From an uncultured Pseudomonadota bacterium (GTDB lineage: Bacteria > Pseudomonadota > Gammaproteobacteria > CAJXQU01), in assembly GCA_913058255.1 (NCBI GenBank), contig CAJXQU010000002.1, positions 248,001 to 312,000 on the forward strand: a DNA stretch of 64,000 bases, given 5' to 3'. The notes beneath the pieces were generated by a model. That model worked only from the letters and a program-made list of their open reading frames with translations. It ran no database searches and was not told where the DNA came from. Positions within the stretch are counted from its first letter, which is position 1, and every line of letters starts with the position of its first letter. A program made the position numbers and the translations under genes. Shown here in pieces: positions 11,376-19,789 of this stretch.

Positions 11376-11381
11376 ATTATA
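11376..11381 (-). promoter_or_regulatory. Candidate -10 element for the nqr operon
   Basis: On the minus strand this reads a perfect TATAAT, 77 bases ahead of nqrA. The hexamer at the proper distance upstream matches the -35 consensus poorly, so only the -10 part is supported. Because it depends on six bases, it may be chance. Confidence 0.3.
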
Positions 11382-11487
11382 GAGCTTGTTCGTTCAGGAT
11401 AACAGCGCAACATCACCTTAATTTAGCCCCCCATTTACTACAAAGAATTTCATATCATTAATTGATTTTTTCGTTTTTGTAACTCGA

Positions 11488-11507
11488 CTGCGACAATCTG
11501 CCACATT
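11488..11507 (+). promoter_or_regulatory. Tandem 10-bp direct repeat ahead of the copper-type receptor
   Basis: Two adjacent decamers, CTGCGACAAT and CTGCCACATT, match at eight of ten positions. They sit about 20 bases upstream of a TATAAT at 11529-11534, near or over the -35 region of the receptor gene at 11574. One-turn-spaced direct repeats are typical sites for OmpR-type response regulators. The binding protein is not known, and the metal link is inferred from the downstream gene. Confidence 0.35.
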
Positions 11508-11528
11508 CCGTGCTCACTCTCATCTATT

Positions 11529-11534
11529 TATAAT
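11529..11534 (+). promoter_or_regulatory. Candidate -10 element for the TonB-dependent receptor
   Basis: A perfect TATAAT lies 39 bases ahead of the receptor ATG. The -35 hexamer 17 bases upstream (TTCCGT) is weak, as expected for an activator-dependent promoter. The direct repeat at 11488-11507 would overlap it. Confidence 0.4.
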
Positions 11535-11573
11535 CGGCAGTAATACAAAAAAAATTAGGATGTTTTAACGAAA

Positions 11574-13709
11574 ATGAACAACAAATGTAAAATCACCGTA
11601 AAAAGTATAGCATCGATTTTAAGTCTGGCTTTTTCTTCTCAGAGCTATGCAGAACACGCTGAACTACCTAGCATTAATGTGACAGGCACACAAAGTGAAT
11701 TTTCTTCTTCTGTCATTCAGCCTGACTTCATCAACGCTCCGCAAGGTGATATTGCTAAACTACTTCCTTATGTCCCCGGCGCTAATGTGAACTCAAATGG
11801 TGCACTTACAGGGATCGCTCAATACCGTGGCATGTATGGTGACCGAGTCAATATCATGATTGACGGTATCAAGATAAGTTCTGGTGGGCCGAATGCTATG
11901 GACCCCGCGCTATCCTACATTCCTAAATCTCGCTTACAGTCCTTAGAAGTTATTCGAGGAATTGCGCCCGTTCGGTCAGGTAACGAGACCATCGGTGGTA
12001 GCATGATGACACGTTCAATACATAGCGAGTTTGGTGATGATGATAACGTTGAGTTTCATGGACAAGTCGCAGTAGGCGGGCAAACAGCCGACACAAGTTA
12101 TGACGTCTCAACGTTATTGTCTATCACAAATCAAAATCATCGATTTCAGCTAGCAGCTAGCCGAGAAGAGGGGGACGATACCCGTTTTGATGGTGGAGAC
12201 ATTCACCCAAGTGAACATGAGAGAAATGTTTATGATTTAGGCTATGGGTATCAACAAGACGATCATGAAATAGCTGTCAACTATGAGCGGCGAGACTCCA
12301 ATGCCACCGGTACGCCAGCACTACCTATGGATATCGTTTTCGTCAATGCTGACATCGCTAGTGCTAAATACAAAGGTGTTTGGAACAAGGCTGAAATCAA
12401 TAGTAAGGTCTACTACACTCAGGTGGATCACAAAATGTCGAATTTCGAACTACGTGATGCACCGACCATGACCATGATGAACGGCATGACCATGCCTATG
12501 CGTCGCTTTGCCTTAACTGATAGCGAAGATTATGGTTATGGCTTTGATGCAGCCGTTAGTTTTGCAGGTGGAACCTTGAAACTTGGAACTGACGGTCATT
12601 TTGCAGAACACAACGCCGATATCTTCAATCCAATGGACAGCCGTTTTCTGGTCAAAAATTTTCACGAAGTAGAGCGTGATGTATTTGGATTTTATGGAGA
12701 ATGGGACAAATCTATTTCAAATATTTGGGATCTACAGCTAGGCATGCGTTATACACGCATAGAAATGGATGCCGGAGAAGTTTCAGCAGGCGGTTTCCCA
12801 ATGGCCATGCTACAAATGCAAGCAAACACACTAGCAACAAACTTCAATGCTAGCGCTCGTGAGCAGACAGATAATAATATTGACCTGGTCGTTAAGTTGA
12901 CGAAACATATCAACAATAGCACTGACCTAGAAGTCGGAATTGCTCGCAAAACGCGTTCACCTTCGTATCAAGAACGCTACCTATGGTTACCACTGGAATC
13001 AACAGCTGGACTGGCCGATGGAAATAACTATGTAGGTAATGTTGATCTAAAACCTGAAGTTGCTTATCAATTTGAATTGGGTATCGATCAACACACTGAC
13101 CAATACTACCTCTCACCACGAGCTTTCTATCATCATGTTGATGATTATATTCAAGGTGTCGATCATACTTCTGGCGGCGCATCGAGAATGTTCCATAACA
13201 TGCTAACGGGCATGTTGGGATCCAACTCAAAACTCTTACAGTTTGCCAATGTTGACGCACGGCTTTATGGGATCGATCTGAACTGGGGTGTTTTCATCAA
13301 TCCACAATGGCGGCTTAATGGTGTGTTGAGTTATGTCGAAGGCAAACGTCGGGATACTGAAGACTATCTATATAGAATCTCACCGATAACCACGACACTT
13401 GGTTTAACCCATCAGCGTAACGATTGGTCCGCAACCTTAGAAACGGTTGCAGCAAGTGCCAAAAGTCATGTTTCATCAGTAACGAATGAGCAGAAAACAG
13501 GTGGTTATGCCTTATTAAACCTCTATGCCCAATATCAATCTCACCACTCAGGATTTAGCCTTACAGCCGGAATAGACAACCTGCTTGATAAAACCTACAC
13601 CTCACATTTGTCTGGCTACAACCGGGTGAGCAATAGCGATGTTGATAAAGGGCAGAGAGTGCCAGGGGCAGGGATTAGTGCTTACGTAAGCATCAATTAC
13701 GAATGGTAA
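11574..13709 (+). CDS. TonB-dependent outer-membrane receptor, probably copper (OprC/NosA-like)
   Basis: This 711-residue outer-membrane receptor has a signal peptide (cleavage near residue 26, SYA-EHAE), a plug domain (about 30-150; GDIAKLLPYVPGANV, RGMYGDRVNIMIDG) and a beta-barrel ending in an aromatic residue (INYEW). Loop regions are rich in Met: TMTMMNGMTMPMRR at about 298-311, MAMLQMQ near 418, and HNMLTGMLG near 542. The segment SPSYQERYLWLPLE and the following GNVDLKPE resemble OprC/NosA copper receptors. Met-rich loops also favour Cu. Import would need TonB-ExbB-ExbD, and such an operon lies at 44.1-47.3 kb. Substrate assignment is inference from similarity and Met content; a cobalamin or siderophore role is less likely. 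Confidence 0.8.
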   Translation: MNNKCKITVKSIASILSLAFSSQSYAEHAELPSINVTGTQSEFSSSVIQPDFINAPQGDIAKLLPYVPGANVNSNGALTGIAQYRGMYGDRVNIMIDGIKISSGGPNAMDPALSYIPKSRLQSLEVIRGIAPVRSGNETIGGSMMTRSIHSEFGDDDNVEFHGQVAVGGQTADTSYDVSTLLSITNQNHRFQLAASREEGDDTRFDGGDIHPSEHERNVYDLGYGYQQDDHEIAVNYERRDSNATGTPALPMDIVFVNADIASAKYKGVWNKAEINSKVYYTQVDHKMSNFELRDAPTMTMMNGMTMPMRRFALTDSEDYGYGFDAAVSFAGGTLKLGTDGHFAEHNADIFNPMDSRFLVKNFHEVERDVFGFYGEWDKSISNIWDLQLGMRYTRIEMDAGEVSAGGFPMAMLQMQANTLATNFNASAREQTDNNIDLVVKLTKHINNSTDLEVGIARKTRSPSYQERYLWLPLESTAGLADGNNYVGNVDLKPEVAYQFELGIDQHTDQYYLSPRAFYHHVDDYIQGVDHTSGGASRMFHNMLTGMLGSNSKLLQFANVDARLYGIDLNWGVFINPQWRLNGVLSYVEGKRRDTEDYLYRISPITTTLGLTHQRNDWSATLETVAASAKSHVSSVTNEQKTGGYALLNLYAQYQSHHSGFSLTAGIDNLLDKTYTSHLSGYNRVSNSDVDKGQRVPGAGISAYVSINYEW

Positions 13710-13864
13710 CTTAAGCTTTGTCAACACACGTTATCGCCATCTCAATATACTTTGGAAAGCTTTCATAATTTGAATGCTTATAAGCTCTTAAAGATAAAGT
13801 TCTTGATCAGAAATTACCGACGATAATGTCTTTCTAATTTTAGGAAAGCATTTAATTTAAGCAT
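13710..13864. other. Gene-free start of the 13.71-14.19 kb gap
   Basis: The 478-base gap between the receptor gene and the ComEA-like gene contains the candidate small RNA described separately. In the first 155 bases I see no gene and no convincing terminator for the receptor transcript, only AT-rich sequence. Confidence 0.5.
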
Positions 13865-13886
13865 AAAAAAAGCGACATATCGTCGC
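13865..13886 (-). terminator. Rho-independent terminator of the candidate small RNA
   Basis: A 5-bp GC-rich stem (13872-13876 with 13882-13886) with a 5-base loop is followed on the minus strand by seven T. The gene immediately downstream is convergent, so it must end a minus-strand transcript. Confidence 0.65.
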
Positions 13887-14040
13887 CTGAATTTTTATCT
13901 CCTCTACTTCCATGCAGAGGTTTGAAGTCTTTTTACTTCTTATCTTTGGGGAATTGTTGTCCCTAAATCAACGTCACATCCGTGTGAGGTATAACTAATA
14001 CTATTCTGTTCCCCATCGGCCGTCAACCATCTGTCACAAC
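13865..14040 (-). ncRNA. Candidate CsrB/RsmY-type small RNA (CsrA-sequestering)
   Basis: Read on the minus strand, this segment holds five GGA motifs in about 150 bases. One is in the loop of a 7-bp hairpin (13901-13920, loop ATGGAA), one is the CGGA tetraloop of a 5-bp hairpin (13974-13987), and one sits in GGGACA just inside a GGG/CCC pairing (13948-13963). The other two are in single-stranded GAGGAG and GGGGAAC. The RNA ends at a GCGAC/GTCGC hairpin followed by seven U (13865-13886). GGA in hairpin loops plus a terminal terminator is the signature of RNAs that titrate CsrA/RsmA. The 5' end is a guess: no clear GacA upstream box was seen. A comEA 3' untranslated region is the main alternative. 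Confidence 0.45.
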
Positions 14041-14146
14041 AAATATATTTCCATAAATTAATATTTAAAACAATAGGATAGCGTGTTTATCTTTAGTGTA
14101 ATCAATGATGAATAACGTTTGTTTTCATTTTAATACGGTGTAAATC

Positions 14147-14174
14147 AACCATTCTCCCCTAAAGAAGAATGGTT
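14147..14174 (-). terminator. Hairpin after the ComEA-like gene
   Basis: A 9-bp perfect inverted repeat (14147-14155 with 14166-14174), loop 10 bases, lies 13 bases past the stop codon. There is no U-run on either strand, so it may act as a transcript-stabilising 3' hairpin or a weak terminator. Confidence 0.35.
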
Positions 14175-14187
14175 AACTGAACGGCTG

Positions 14188-14448
14188 CTACTGACCAATC
14201 ACCACAAATTGGCGGTTACTTTCAAGTGTCTTTTCACCGATCCCATTGACTAGCACTAAGTCCTCTATTGATTTGAATGCACCATGATTATTACGGTACG
14301 CAACAATCGCTGCCGCCTTAGCGTCACCCACACCTTTCATATTAGTGGCTATAGTGGTTGCATCAGCGGTATTTATATCGATAGTCTCTGCTGCAAAAGC
14401 GAGTGAAGATAAGGTTAGGAAAAGTGCTGCTGTGATGTGTTTTAACAT
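14188..14448 (-). CDS. Secreted helix-hairpin-helix protein, ComEA-like
   Basis: The 86-residue product has a clear signal peptide (about residues 1-19, ending AFA-AE). It is followed by a short domain starting IDINTADA and containing two helix-hairpin-helix motifs (KGVGDAKAAAIVAYR and VNGIGEKTLE). This is the ComEA-type periplasmic DNA-binding module. In naturally competent gammaproteobacteria ComEA binds incoming DNA in the periplasm and ratchets uptake; many genomes also carry single-copy homologues of unproven role. It stands alone with no other competence gene nearby. A good Shine-Dalgarno (GGAGG) precedes the ATG. Confidence 0.85.
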   Translation of the reverse strand: MLKHITAALFLTLSSLAFAAETIDINTADATTIATNMKGVGDAKAAAIVAYRNNHGAFKSIEDLVLVNGIGEKTLESNRQFVVIGQ

Positions 14449-14741
14449 TGTAAAACCTCCATGTATTGATGAGTTAAGTTTGAATCATCAGTAAGTGCGA
14501 AACTCCCTTCGACTTACCGATAACTTCAGGCTACCGTAAGATCATTTCTTAAATCAATATGAAAAATAGGTATGTATCAATTCGTTGCAGTTGATTAAGG
14601 TTTTTGACAATTAGATCATCGTCGTTAGATCTTTAAAGTACTTAATAATCTGTGTAATTTCTCCTTAATAACGAATCACAAGTGGCCAATAAAACTTAAT
14701 TTTATGGCATACTTTGCTCTATAAAAATTTAGGAAGTGACT

Positions 14742-16049
14742 ATGAAGGTAGTAATGATCGGCGCCGGTTACGTTGGCTTAGTTTCAGGGACATGTTTTGC
14801 CGAGTTTGGCGTCAATGTTACGTGTGTTGATGTCGATGAGGCTAAAATCAAAAAGCTAGAAAATGGACTAATTCCTATCTATGAACCAGGGCTAACGGAA
14901 CTGGTAAAAAAAAATGTTGCTGAAGGACGTTTACATTTTTCAACCGAACTCAAAGATAATGTAGGCAAGGCTGATCTAGTTTTCATTGCGGTAGGAACAC
15001 CAACACGGCGCGGAGATGGTCATGCCGATTTGAAATATGTTTATGCTGCGGCCGAAGAGATTGCTAAGCACTTACAGGATTACACCGTTATTGTTGATAA
15101 ATCGACTGTACCAGTAGGAACAGCACGCAATGTCGAACGGATCATACGTGAGACTAATCCTAATGCTGACTTTGATGTCGCTTCGAATCCAGAGTTTCTA
15201 CGCGAAGGAGCCGCCTTGTCTGACTTTATGCGGCCTGATCGGGTAGTGATTGGTGTTGAGAGTGATCGTGCCGAAAAGCTATTGCGTGAACTCTATCGTC
15301 CGATCAACCTGATTGAAGCACCCATCATGAAAACAGATTTAGAAAGCGCTGAACTCATCAAATATGCTTCTAATGCATTTCTAGCGACTAAGATCAGCTT
15401 TATTAATGAGATTTCTTCTTTGTGTGAAGCTGTCGGTGCAGACGTTCATGCCGTTGCGAAAGGTATGGGACTAGATGGTCGAATTGGTCGAAAATTCCTA
15501 CATGCAGGGCCAGGCTATGGTGGATCTTGTTTCCCTAAAGATACTCAAGCTTTGGTTAGGATTGCACAGGAACATGGTGTCTCATCTAGAATTGTCGAGT
15601 CTGTTATCGAAGTTAATGCGGCACAAAAAGCCAGGATGATCAAAAAAATTCGCAACGCTTTAGGTGGTAGTGAAGCGGGCAAGACGATTGCTGTTTTAGG
15701 ATTGACTTTCAAGCCAGAAACTGACGATATGCGTGATGCGCCAGCACTCGCTATTCTGCCTGCACTTATCGACAAAGGCGCCACAATCAAGGCTCATGAT
15801 CCACAAGGCATGGAAGAAGCCAAAGAACTTCTTCCTGCGAGCGTTAGCTACCATGATGATATCAATGCAACAGTAGAAAATGCCGATGCTGTGGTCTTGA
15901 TGACGGAATGGAATAATTATCGTGGATTGAACCTCAAAAATATCCGTCAACAAATGGCAGGCAATGCCTTTATTGATTTACGGAACGTCTACGAGCCTGA
16001 GCAAATGGAAAAAGCTGGGTTTGACTACCACTGTGTAGGACGTGCTTAA
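14742..16049 (+). CDS. ugd: UDP-glucose 6-dehydrogenase
   Basis: It oxidises UDP-glucose to UDP-glucuronate with two NAD+, supplying an acidic sugar for polysaccharide. The 435-residue protein opens with the Rossmann motif MIGAGYVGLVSG. It has the family blocks VGTPTRRGDGHADL, STVPVGT, NPEFLREG-A, and the catalytic-Cys segment GPGYGGSCFPKD near residue 260. The C-terminal half has LTFKP-TDDMRDAPA. I chose the ATG at 14742 rather than an in-frame GTG at 14736, since AGGAAG at 14731-14736 is a well-placed ribosome site for the ATG. It is monocistronic and ends in a strong bidirectional terminator. It lies 15 kb from the exopolysaccharide locus it might serve. Confidence 0.95.
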   Translation: MKVVMIGAGYVGLVSGTCFAEFGVNVTCVDVDEAKIKKLENGLIPIYEPGLTELVKKNVAEGRLHFSTELKDNVGKADLVFIAVGTPTRRGDGHADLKYVYAAAEEIAKHLQDYTVIVDKSTVPVGTARNVERIIRETNPNADFDVASNPEFLREGAALSDFMRPDRVVIGVESDRAEKLLRELYRPINLIEAPIMKTDLESAELIKYASNAFLATKISFINEISSLCEAVGADVHAVAKGMGLDGRIGRKFLHAGPGYGGSCFPKDTQALVRIAQEHGVSSRIVESVIEVNAAQKARMIKKIRNALGGSEAGKTIAVLGLTFKPETDDMRDAPALAILPALIDKGATIKAHDPQGMEEAKELLPASVSYHDDINATVENADAVVLMTEWNNYRGLNLKNIRQQMAGNAFIDLRNVYEPEQMEKAGFDYHCVGRA

Positions 16050-16094
16050 TCGCCAATAGTGCAGAGCTCTCTAAGTATCCAACGTTAAAAATAA

Positions 16095-16124
16095 ACTCCC
16101 TTACCTCAATAAGAGTAAGGGAGT
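16095..16124. terminator. Bidirectional terminator between ugd and the UspA gene
   Basis: A 10-bp perfect inverted repeat (16095-16104 with 16115-16124) with a 10-base loop has T-rich flanks on both strands. The stem includes the UspA stop codon at 16101-16103. It would serve both converging genes. Confidence 0.8.
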
Positions 16125-16958
16125 GTTTGTATTCAGTAACATTTTCACGGTGAAGCTACCAAGGATCAGATCATGGATTCTGGTGTGGCTAAATGCGCCC
16201 ATAATCGTCATGTCGATTTGATTCTCAAGTTGATATGCACATAGTTTTTCGTCTGCTTTACCATCCAAATAAACGGAAATTATCTCAATACCACCTGCTG
16301 TTCGTAATTTATCAGCCGCTTTATCAAGTCGGCCATTGTTGCTGCCGACGTAAACAAGATGACACTTTAAGCCCTTATACAGCGGGCTGTTAGCAACAAT
16401 ATCTATCGCTTTATCAGAACCTTCACTACCATCGTACGCAATCATTATTTGATCCGGTGCTTTGAATCCTTCATATGCGACTAAGATAGGCCGATGCAGC
16501 GAACGGATCACCGACTGTAGTTTAGAACCAATTTGATCTGACTGCCCTTCATGATCCTTGCCACGCGCACCGATCACCATTACGCGAATATCATCTTCAA
16601 ACTCAACCAGCGCATCGATCAATGTCCCGTGCTGTAGACAGGTTTCAGGCTCAGTTACGCCACCTTTGATGACGCGCTCTTTAGCCGCTTGTAGTAAAGC
16701 CTTGCCTTGCTTAATACGCACTTTGCCTTCTTGCTGTTCTTGTTCGGCGATTTCTTCTAACAGGTGATCACGTCCGTCGATGCCTAAGTTTCCAGAGAGA
16801 TCGGAAGAGGCTGCCGTCTCATGATGATGGTTAATTATATTCAGCAATTTTAGCGGAGCGTCAACACGCTGTGCTATCCAAGCAGCATAATCACTGACCG
16901 CCTCGCTCAATTTTGAATCATCGATGCAAGCCAACACTTTTTGTTGTTTATTATTCAT
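16101..16958 (-). CDS. Tandem universal stress protein (UspA family)
   Basis: The 285-residue product has two UspA folds in tandem. The first spans residues 8-150, starting VLACIDDSKLSEAV and ending with a VIGARG--EGQSDQIGS type ATP loop. The second spans residues 158-285, starting QIMIAYDGSEGSDKA and ending with MGAFSHTRIHDLILGS. The second repeat keeps a G-x2-x9-GS-like nucleotide loop; the first is similar but less regular. Its ATG overlaps the stop of the SulP transporter gene (shared base 16958), so the two are translationally coupled. It may regulate that transporter. UspA-SulP partnership is known from several bacteria; the specific function here is inference. Confidence 0.85.
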   Translation of the reverse strand: MNNKQQKVLACIDDSKLSEAVSDYAAWIAQRVDAPLKLLNIINHHHETAASSDLSGNLGIDGRDHLLEEIAEQEQQEGKVRIKQGKALLQAAKERVIKGGVTEPETCLQHGTLIDALVEFEDDIRVMVIGARGKDHEGQSDQIGSKLQSVIRSLHRPILVAYEGFKAPDQIMIAYDGSEGSDKAIDIVANSPLYKGLKCHLVYVGSNNGRLDKAADKLRTAGGIEIISVYLDGKADEKLCAYQLENQIDMTIMGAFSHTRIHDLILGSFTVKMLLNTNTPLLLLR

Positions 16959-18451
16959 TAATGGCCACCCATAATTTTATCAATCTCTTCTGGTTTATCA
17001 TGAATTCCAAAGCGATCGATAATCGTCGAGGTCGCTTCATTTTGTCCGATCAATTCAACTTCAGCACCTTCACGGCGAAACTTTATAACAGCCTTATCAA
17101 GCGCACCGACAGCGGTGATATCCCAAAAATGGGCCCGATGTAGATCAATAACCACTTTTTCCACTGCTTCTTTGAAGTCAAAATTATCAATAAACTTATC
17201 TGCTGAGTTAAAAAATACCTGCCCGACAACGTGATAGGTGCGTGTATCGTTTTCTTCATCAAACTCAGATTCGACATACATAAAATGGCTGAGTTTATTG
17301 GCAAAAAATAAGGAGCCTAGTAACACGCCGACAAACACGCCGTAGGCTAAATTATGTGTCCAAACGACGACGATCACCGTGGAAATCATGATCATATTAG
17401 TAGAGAGTGGGTGCGATTTTAAATCACGAATAGACCCCCAGCTGAATGTTCCAATGGAAACCATGATCATGACTGCGACCAATGCCGCCATAGGAATTAG
17501 TTTGATCCAGTCACTAAGGAAAACCACCATAATCAATAGAAAAACACCTGCCACTAATGTCGATAAACGGCCACGACCACCAGACTTCACATTGATAACC
17601 GATTGGCCGATCATCGCGCAACCCGCCATACCTCCGAGTAATCCGGCACCGACATTTGCGATACCTTGGGCCTTACACTCACGATTTTTATCACTATCAG
17701 TGTCAGTCAACTCATCTACAATCGTCGCTGTCATTAGAGATTCCAGCAGCCCGACTATGGCTAAAGGCACGGCATACGGCAAGATAATCGATAGGGTCTC
17801 AAAATTCAGCGGCACTTTAGGCCATAAAAAGATCGGCAATGTGTCAGGCAGCTCACCCATGTCACCAACGGTTCGAATGTCTATCTTAAAATACATTGCG
17901 ATGGCAGTTAGCGCTAGAATACAAATCAATGGTGATGGAATCGATGTACCTATTTTAGGAATTAAAGGAAATAAATAAATGATGCCTAAACCTGCTGCGG
18001 TCATCGCATAAACATGCCATGTAACATTGGTTAATTCAGGTAGCTGTGCCATGAAAATTAAAATTGCTAAGGCATTCACAAACCCAGTCACCACTGAGCG
18101 CGAGACAAAACTCATCAAACTACCCAGTTTGAGATAACCAAAAACGACTTGTATCACTCCGGTTAATAAGGTCGCTGCAAGTAAATACTGCAAACCGTGC
18201 TCTTTAACCAACATCACCATCAATAAAGCCATGGCACCCGTCGCAGCACTTATCATACCGGGACGGCCTCCGATAATAGCCGTGATCACAGCAATACAAA
18301 AAGAAGCGTAAAGGCCTATTTTTGGATCAACGCCTGCGATAATAGAGAAAGCAATGGCTTCAGGGATTAACGCTAGAGCAACCACCGTACCGGCCAGTAA
18401 ATCACCACGTATATTACCAAGCCAGTCTTGTTTCTTTGAAAGTAAGAGCAT
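16958..18451 (-). CDS. SulP-family anion permease with STAS domain, BicA-like
   Basis: The 497-residue protein is an inner-membrane SulP transporter with a C-terminal cytoplasmic STAS domain (about residues 405-497). Its N-terminal signature ([24 protein letters not shown], then [17 protein letters not shown]) is closest to the BicA subgroup, which includes Na+-dependent bicarbonate transporters of cyanobacteria and marine proteobacteria. Bicarbonate is thus the likely substrate, with sulfate or another anion possible. A Na+-coupled symporter would fit the Na+-NQR pump in the same window. It is coupled to the downstream UspA gene. Confidence 0.85.
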   Translation of the reverse strand: MLLLSKKQDWLGNIRGDLLAGTVVALALIPEAIAFSIIAGVDPKIGLYASFCIAVITAIIGGRPGMISAATGAMALLMVMLVKEHGLQYLLAATLLTGVIQVVFGYLKLGSLMSFVSRSVVTGFVNALAILIFMAQLPELTNVTWHVYAMTAAGLGIIYLFPLIPKIGTSIPSPLICILALTAIAMYFKIDIRTVGDMGELPDTLPIFLWPKVPLNFETLSIILPYAVPLAIVGLLESLMTATIVDELTDTDSDKNRECKAQGIANVGAGLLGGMAGCAMIGQSVINVKSGGRGRLSTLVAGVFLLIMVVFLSDWIKLIPMAALVAVMIMVSIGTFSWGSIRDLKSHPLSTNMIMISTVIVVVWTHNLAYGVFVGVLLGSLFFANKLSHFMYVESEFDEENDTRTYHVVGQVFFNSADKFIDNFDFKEAVEKVVIDLHRAHFWDITAVGALDKAVIKFRREGAEVELIGQNEATSTIIDRFGIHDKPEEIDKIMGGH

Positions 18452-18558
18452 TTATTTCCTGTTAGTTTAGGAAGCCGTCAGTCATGAATTATGTACGACT
18501 AGAATATTAGTTAGAAAGATCCGCCTAGTGTGATATACAAGCCTAATCGGTGCAATGC

Positions 18559-19722
18559 CTATTTAGAAAAATCTGGGTAGAGACTGCCTTGTTCGATCAA
18601 CAGACTGATCAGCTCAAACCCAGCGAATACATTTTGCAAATTATTCAGATCAAACTCGGCGCGAGCACAAAGAGCTTCTGCTAATAGGGATGTTTCCACA
18701 CCGCACTCAAACACTTCACCATCAACAAACAAGCGGGTTAGCTCGCTATCTTTAATAAAGGCGAATCGTGATCCTTCACTGCGCACTACGATACCGCCTT
18801 CAGCTTTATGTTTGATCAAGTCATCGATCGAACATTGTAATCCTGTTGGGGCGTGATCGTTTGAATACTTCGATTCGGTTACGAGCTTTCCGAACCAGCT
18901 ATCGATCAATTCAGGCTTTTCATAACACTGTTGAATAATTGACTTAATCTTGTCTAAGGCTTGGGGTGTAATTTCCCCCGGGTTATTTTGTAGCACCAGA
19001 TCAGGATCTGCATAACGCTCTTCACTGCTTAACTGATCAGAAATAGTGTCACTAAAACCCGTTAACAACTCAGCAAAAGAAGGGGCACGGAAACCAACAG
19101 AATAAGTCATGCAGCCATCTCCAATGGCCACACCGTTATGTCCCACTTGTGGTGGAAGGTAAAGCATATCGCCAGGTTCTAAAATCCAGCTTGGCTCACC
19201 ACTTTGCCACTGCTCCAGTAACATAACCGGTACGTCAGGTTGCCGTGGCGAATCCTGATCGAAAATGCCACCGACTTCCCATCGGCGTTGGCCCTCAGCC
19301 TGAATCAAAAACACATCATAGTTATCATAATGCGGACCAACGCCACCCCCATCATTTGCATAACTGATCATCAAATCGTCTATTCGCCAATTAGGGATAA
19401 AATCAAACTGTCGAATAAAATCAGCCGCTTGTGGGACCCAGTGATCAACCGCTTGTACCAACAAGGTCCAATGCGACTCTGGTAACGAAGAGAATGTTTC
19501 ATCATCAAAAGGGCCATGTTGTATATCCCAAGTGCTGGCATTTTGATCGTGAATGATCAAACGTGACTCAACGCCTTCTTCACAAGCGAGGCCAGCAAGC
19601 TCATCCGCTGCGATGGGTGCGTTCAGATCAGGAAAAGCCTGACGGATCAGTAGTGGTTTTTTTTGCCAATACTCCAATAAAAAAGACTCAGCAGACAATC
19701 CACCTAAGGGAATTTTTTTCAT
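18559..19722 (-). CDS. roxA: 50S ribosomal protein L16 arginine 3-hydroxylase (cupin family)
   Basis: This 387-residue JmjC-like cupin dioxygenase corresponds to YcfD/RoxA, which hydroxylates an Arg of ribosomal protein uL16 using Fe(II) and 2-oxoglutarate. The metal triad is visible as H131 and D133 (PHYDNYDVF) and H195 (PPQVGHNG). These match the E. coli positions 125, 127 and 187. The N-terminal FL-EYWQKKPLLIRQAF segment and the C-terminal winged-helix dimer region are present. It lies as a single gene, followed on the same strand by sulP after 107 bases. Confidence 0.92.
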   Translation of the reverse strand: MKKIPLGGLSAESFLLEYWQKKPLLIRQAFPDLNAPIAADELAGLACEEGVESRLIIHDQNASTWDIQHGPFDDETFSSLPESHWTLLVQAVDHWVPQAADFIRQFDFIPNWRIDDLMISYANDGGGVGPHYDNYDVFLIQAEGQRRWEVGGIFDQDSPRQPDVPVMLLEQWQSGEPSWILEPGDMLYLPPQVGHNGVAIGDGCMTYSVGFRAPSFAELLTGFSDTISDQLSSEERYADPDLVLQNNPGEITPQALDKIKSIIQQCYEKPELIDSWFGKLVTESKYSNDHAPTGLQCSIDDLIKHKAEGGIVVRSEGSRFAFIKDSELTRLFVDGEVFECGVETSLLAEALCARAEFDLNNLQNVFAGFELISLLIEQGSLYPDFSK

Positions 19723-19789
19723 ATTTTATGTTCTTAATAATTGAGTAGTTATTTTTATCGTTCCTGCGAAAATAGTCGAAATAATAATC

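Noticed and set aside
13861-14040. 6S RNA in place of a CsrA-sponge RNA
   Set aside because: The expected long closing stem with a central open bubble is not apparent; short GGA hairpins dominate.
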